IMG/VR virus record: IMGVR_UViG_3300030109_003830
Span: 1-30,353 of that record
Length of the DNA: 30,353 nucleotides
Origin: a virus
Strand: one strand, 5' to 3'
Made by a program: the position numbers and the translations under genes. A model generated the notes under the pieces. That model made no database searches. It worked only from the letters and a program-made list of their open reading frames with translations, and was not told the DNA's origin. Of this stretch, positions 29,666 to 30,353 are shown one piece after another (within the stretch, counting starts at the first letter, position 1; every line of letters starts with the position of its first letter).

Positions 29666-30353
29666 TATTTATTACCTCTTAATTTTAGTTTTTGTGAAAT
29701 TAATGCCGCTGCATCACGATGATCGCCAGTTTGTTTAAGTCTTGCTCTCAGTTTTGCATCAGCATCTATTGTTTGTTGCTTTTTAGACTGTTTAGCTCCC
29801 GGCTTGAGAACTTTTTTTCCAATCTTAGCAACTTTCTTTTTAGCGGTTTCTCCTTTTTCCTTCATTGAGTCGAATTGCATAGCTTTGTGAGCTAACACTA
29901 AAGTTCTATGATCGTACACAGTTTGAAGTTCATCATTAGAGTAACCTTGAGTAAGAAGATAATTAGTCAATTTCACTTGCTCAGCGTTTCTTGTCCCTTC
30001 ATCTTTAAAAGCTGGCAAAGCTCGATATAAACTCTCTTGCTCTCGCTGGAGTACATCTTGCATTTGCTTTTGTTGTTCGACTTTACCAGCGTCTAATTTC
30101 TGTTGATATTGTTGCGCTGCTGTTTGCCGAATATTCTGAATGGCATTTTGCCTTTCAGTAAATTCTTGTCGTTTGATAGACCATTGTTGCGGGTCAGTTG
30201 TTTTTAAATTATCCCACGGAACGTTATTAAATTCGGTCATTAACTGTTGCTCAACCATATTTAATATTTGAGCGTTTTGTTGTGCCGATTGTTCAAATTC
30301 CTGAGCGGCCTTCATCTTTTGATTTTCGTAATCTATTTTAGCTTGCTGTGCTT
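29665..30353 (-). CDS. Scaffold-like protein, 5' end cut by the window edge
   Basis: The frame is open to the right edge; 228 residues plus the stop are visible. The sequence is Gln/Lys-rich and helical throughout (EQSAQQNAQILNMVEQQLM; QKRQEFTERQNAIQNIRQTA-like), with a basic C-terminus (KIGKKVLKPGAKQSKKQQ). A helical, charged protein with a basic end just before the major capsid gene is the usual form of podovirus scaffold proteins, which guide capsid assembly and bind capsid through the basic tail. An in-frame ATG at 30315 is probably internal because the same helical composition continues upstream. Confidence 0.72.
   Translation of the reverse strand, partial: AQQAKIDYENQKMKAAQEFEQSAQQNAQILNMVEQQLMTEFNNVPWDNLKTTDPQQWSIKRQEFTERQNAIQNIRQTAAQQYQQKLDAGKVEQQKQMQDVLQREQESLYRALPAFKDEGTRNAEQVKLTNYLLTQGYSNDELQTVYDHRTLVLAHKAMQFDSMKEKGETAKKKVAKIGKKVLKPGAKQSKKQQTIDADAKLRARLKQTGDHRDAAALISQKLKLRGNK

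Noticed and set aside
1-30353. CRISPR array, rRNA genes, insertion sequences, terminal repeats
   Set aside because: No regularly spaced repeats, rRNA-like blocks, transposase motifs or matching sequence at the two window ends were seen.

Overview
The window is almost all of one temperate, short-tailed (podovirus-type) bacteriophage genome. It is AT-rich. Its gene set (P22-type portal, SU10-type capsid, P22 gp10-like connector, many Q-rich internal virion proteins, tiny basic proteins near terminase) is of the kind seen in uncultured aquatic phages. The attP core copies the 3' part of a tRNA-Glu(UUC) gene that closely resembles the gamma/betaproteobacterial form as I recall it from Escherichia coli. 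A low-GC, probably aquatic gamma- or betaproteobacterial host is therefore the best inference. The portal gene runs off the left edge and a scaffold-like gene runs off the right edge. These two genes are normally adjacent, so the window looks like a circular or circularly permuted genome opened between them, with roughly a kilobase missing.

The circular map follows phage lambda. The immunity region lies at about 10.23-10.38 kb. Rightward (+): an XRE-like repressor candidate (10380-10778), an overlapping gene for a double-PAS protein with a C-terminal helix-turn-helix (10771-11652), a terminator, then a recombination and integration operon (unknown protein, ERF annealing protein, YqaJ exonuclease, SSB-like DUF3127 protein, excisionase, tyrosine integrase) ending at attP (15287-15511). 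Leftward (-): a lambda O-like replication protein with iterons inside its gene, a zinc-ribbon protein, an unknown protein, an HNH nuclease in the place of lambda NinG, and a Q-like antiterminator. Directly after Q come a promoter and an immediate intrinsic terminator, laid out like lambda pR'-tR', then endolysin and holin.

The leftward late region continues with a cluster of very small basic proteins, small terminase, a 765-residue polyvalent-type protein, a SAM methyltransferase, large terminase and portal. Re-entering from the right edge, it runs through scaffold, SU10-like major capsid protein, two small conserved proteins, two overlapping glycosyltransferase genes (one with TPR repeats), a head-tail adaptor, a gp10-like connector, internal virion proteins, the tail fibre with small accessory genes, coiled-coil/membrane proteins and further ejection proteins, and stops at attP. 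No tape-measure, tube or sheath gene is visible, which fits a short tail.

The least ordinary points are the PAS sensor coupled to the repressor, the complete Q-promoter-terminator module, a 9-mer shared by the immunity and late promoters, an iteron origin inside the replication gene, the glycosyltransferase pair inside the morphogenesis operon, and the polyvalent-type protein inside the packaging module. All functional calls come from reading motifs by eye; no database search was run.
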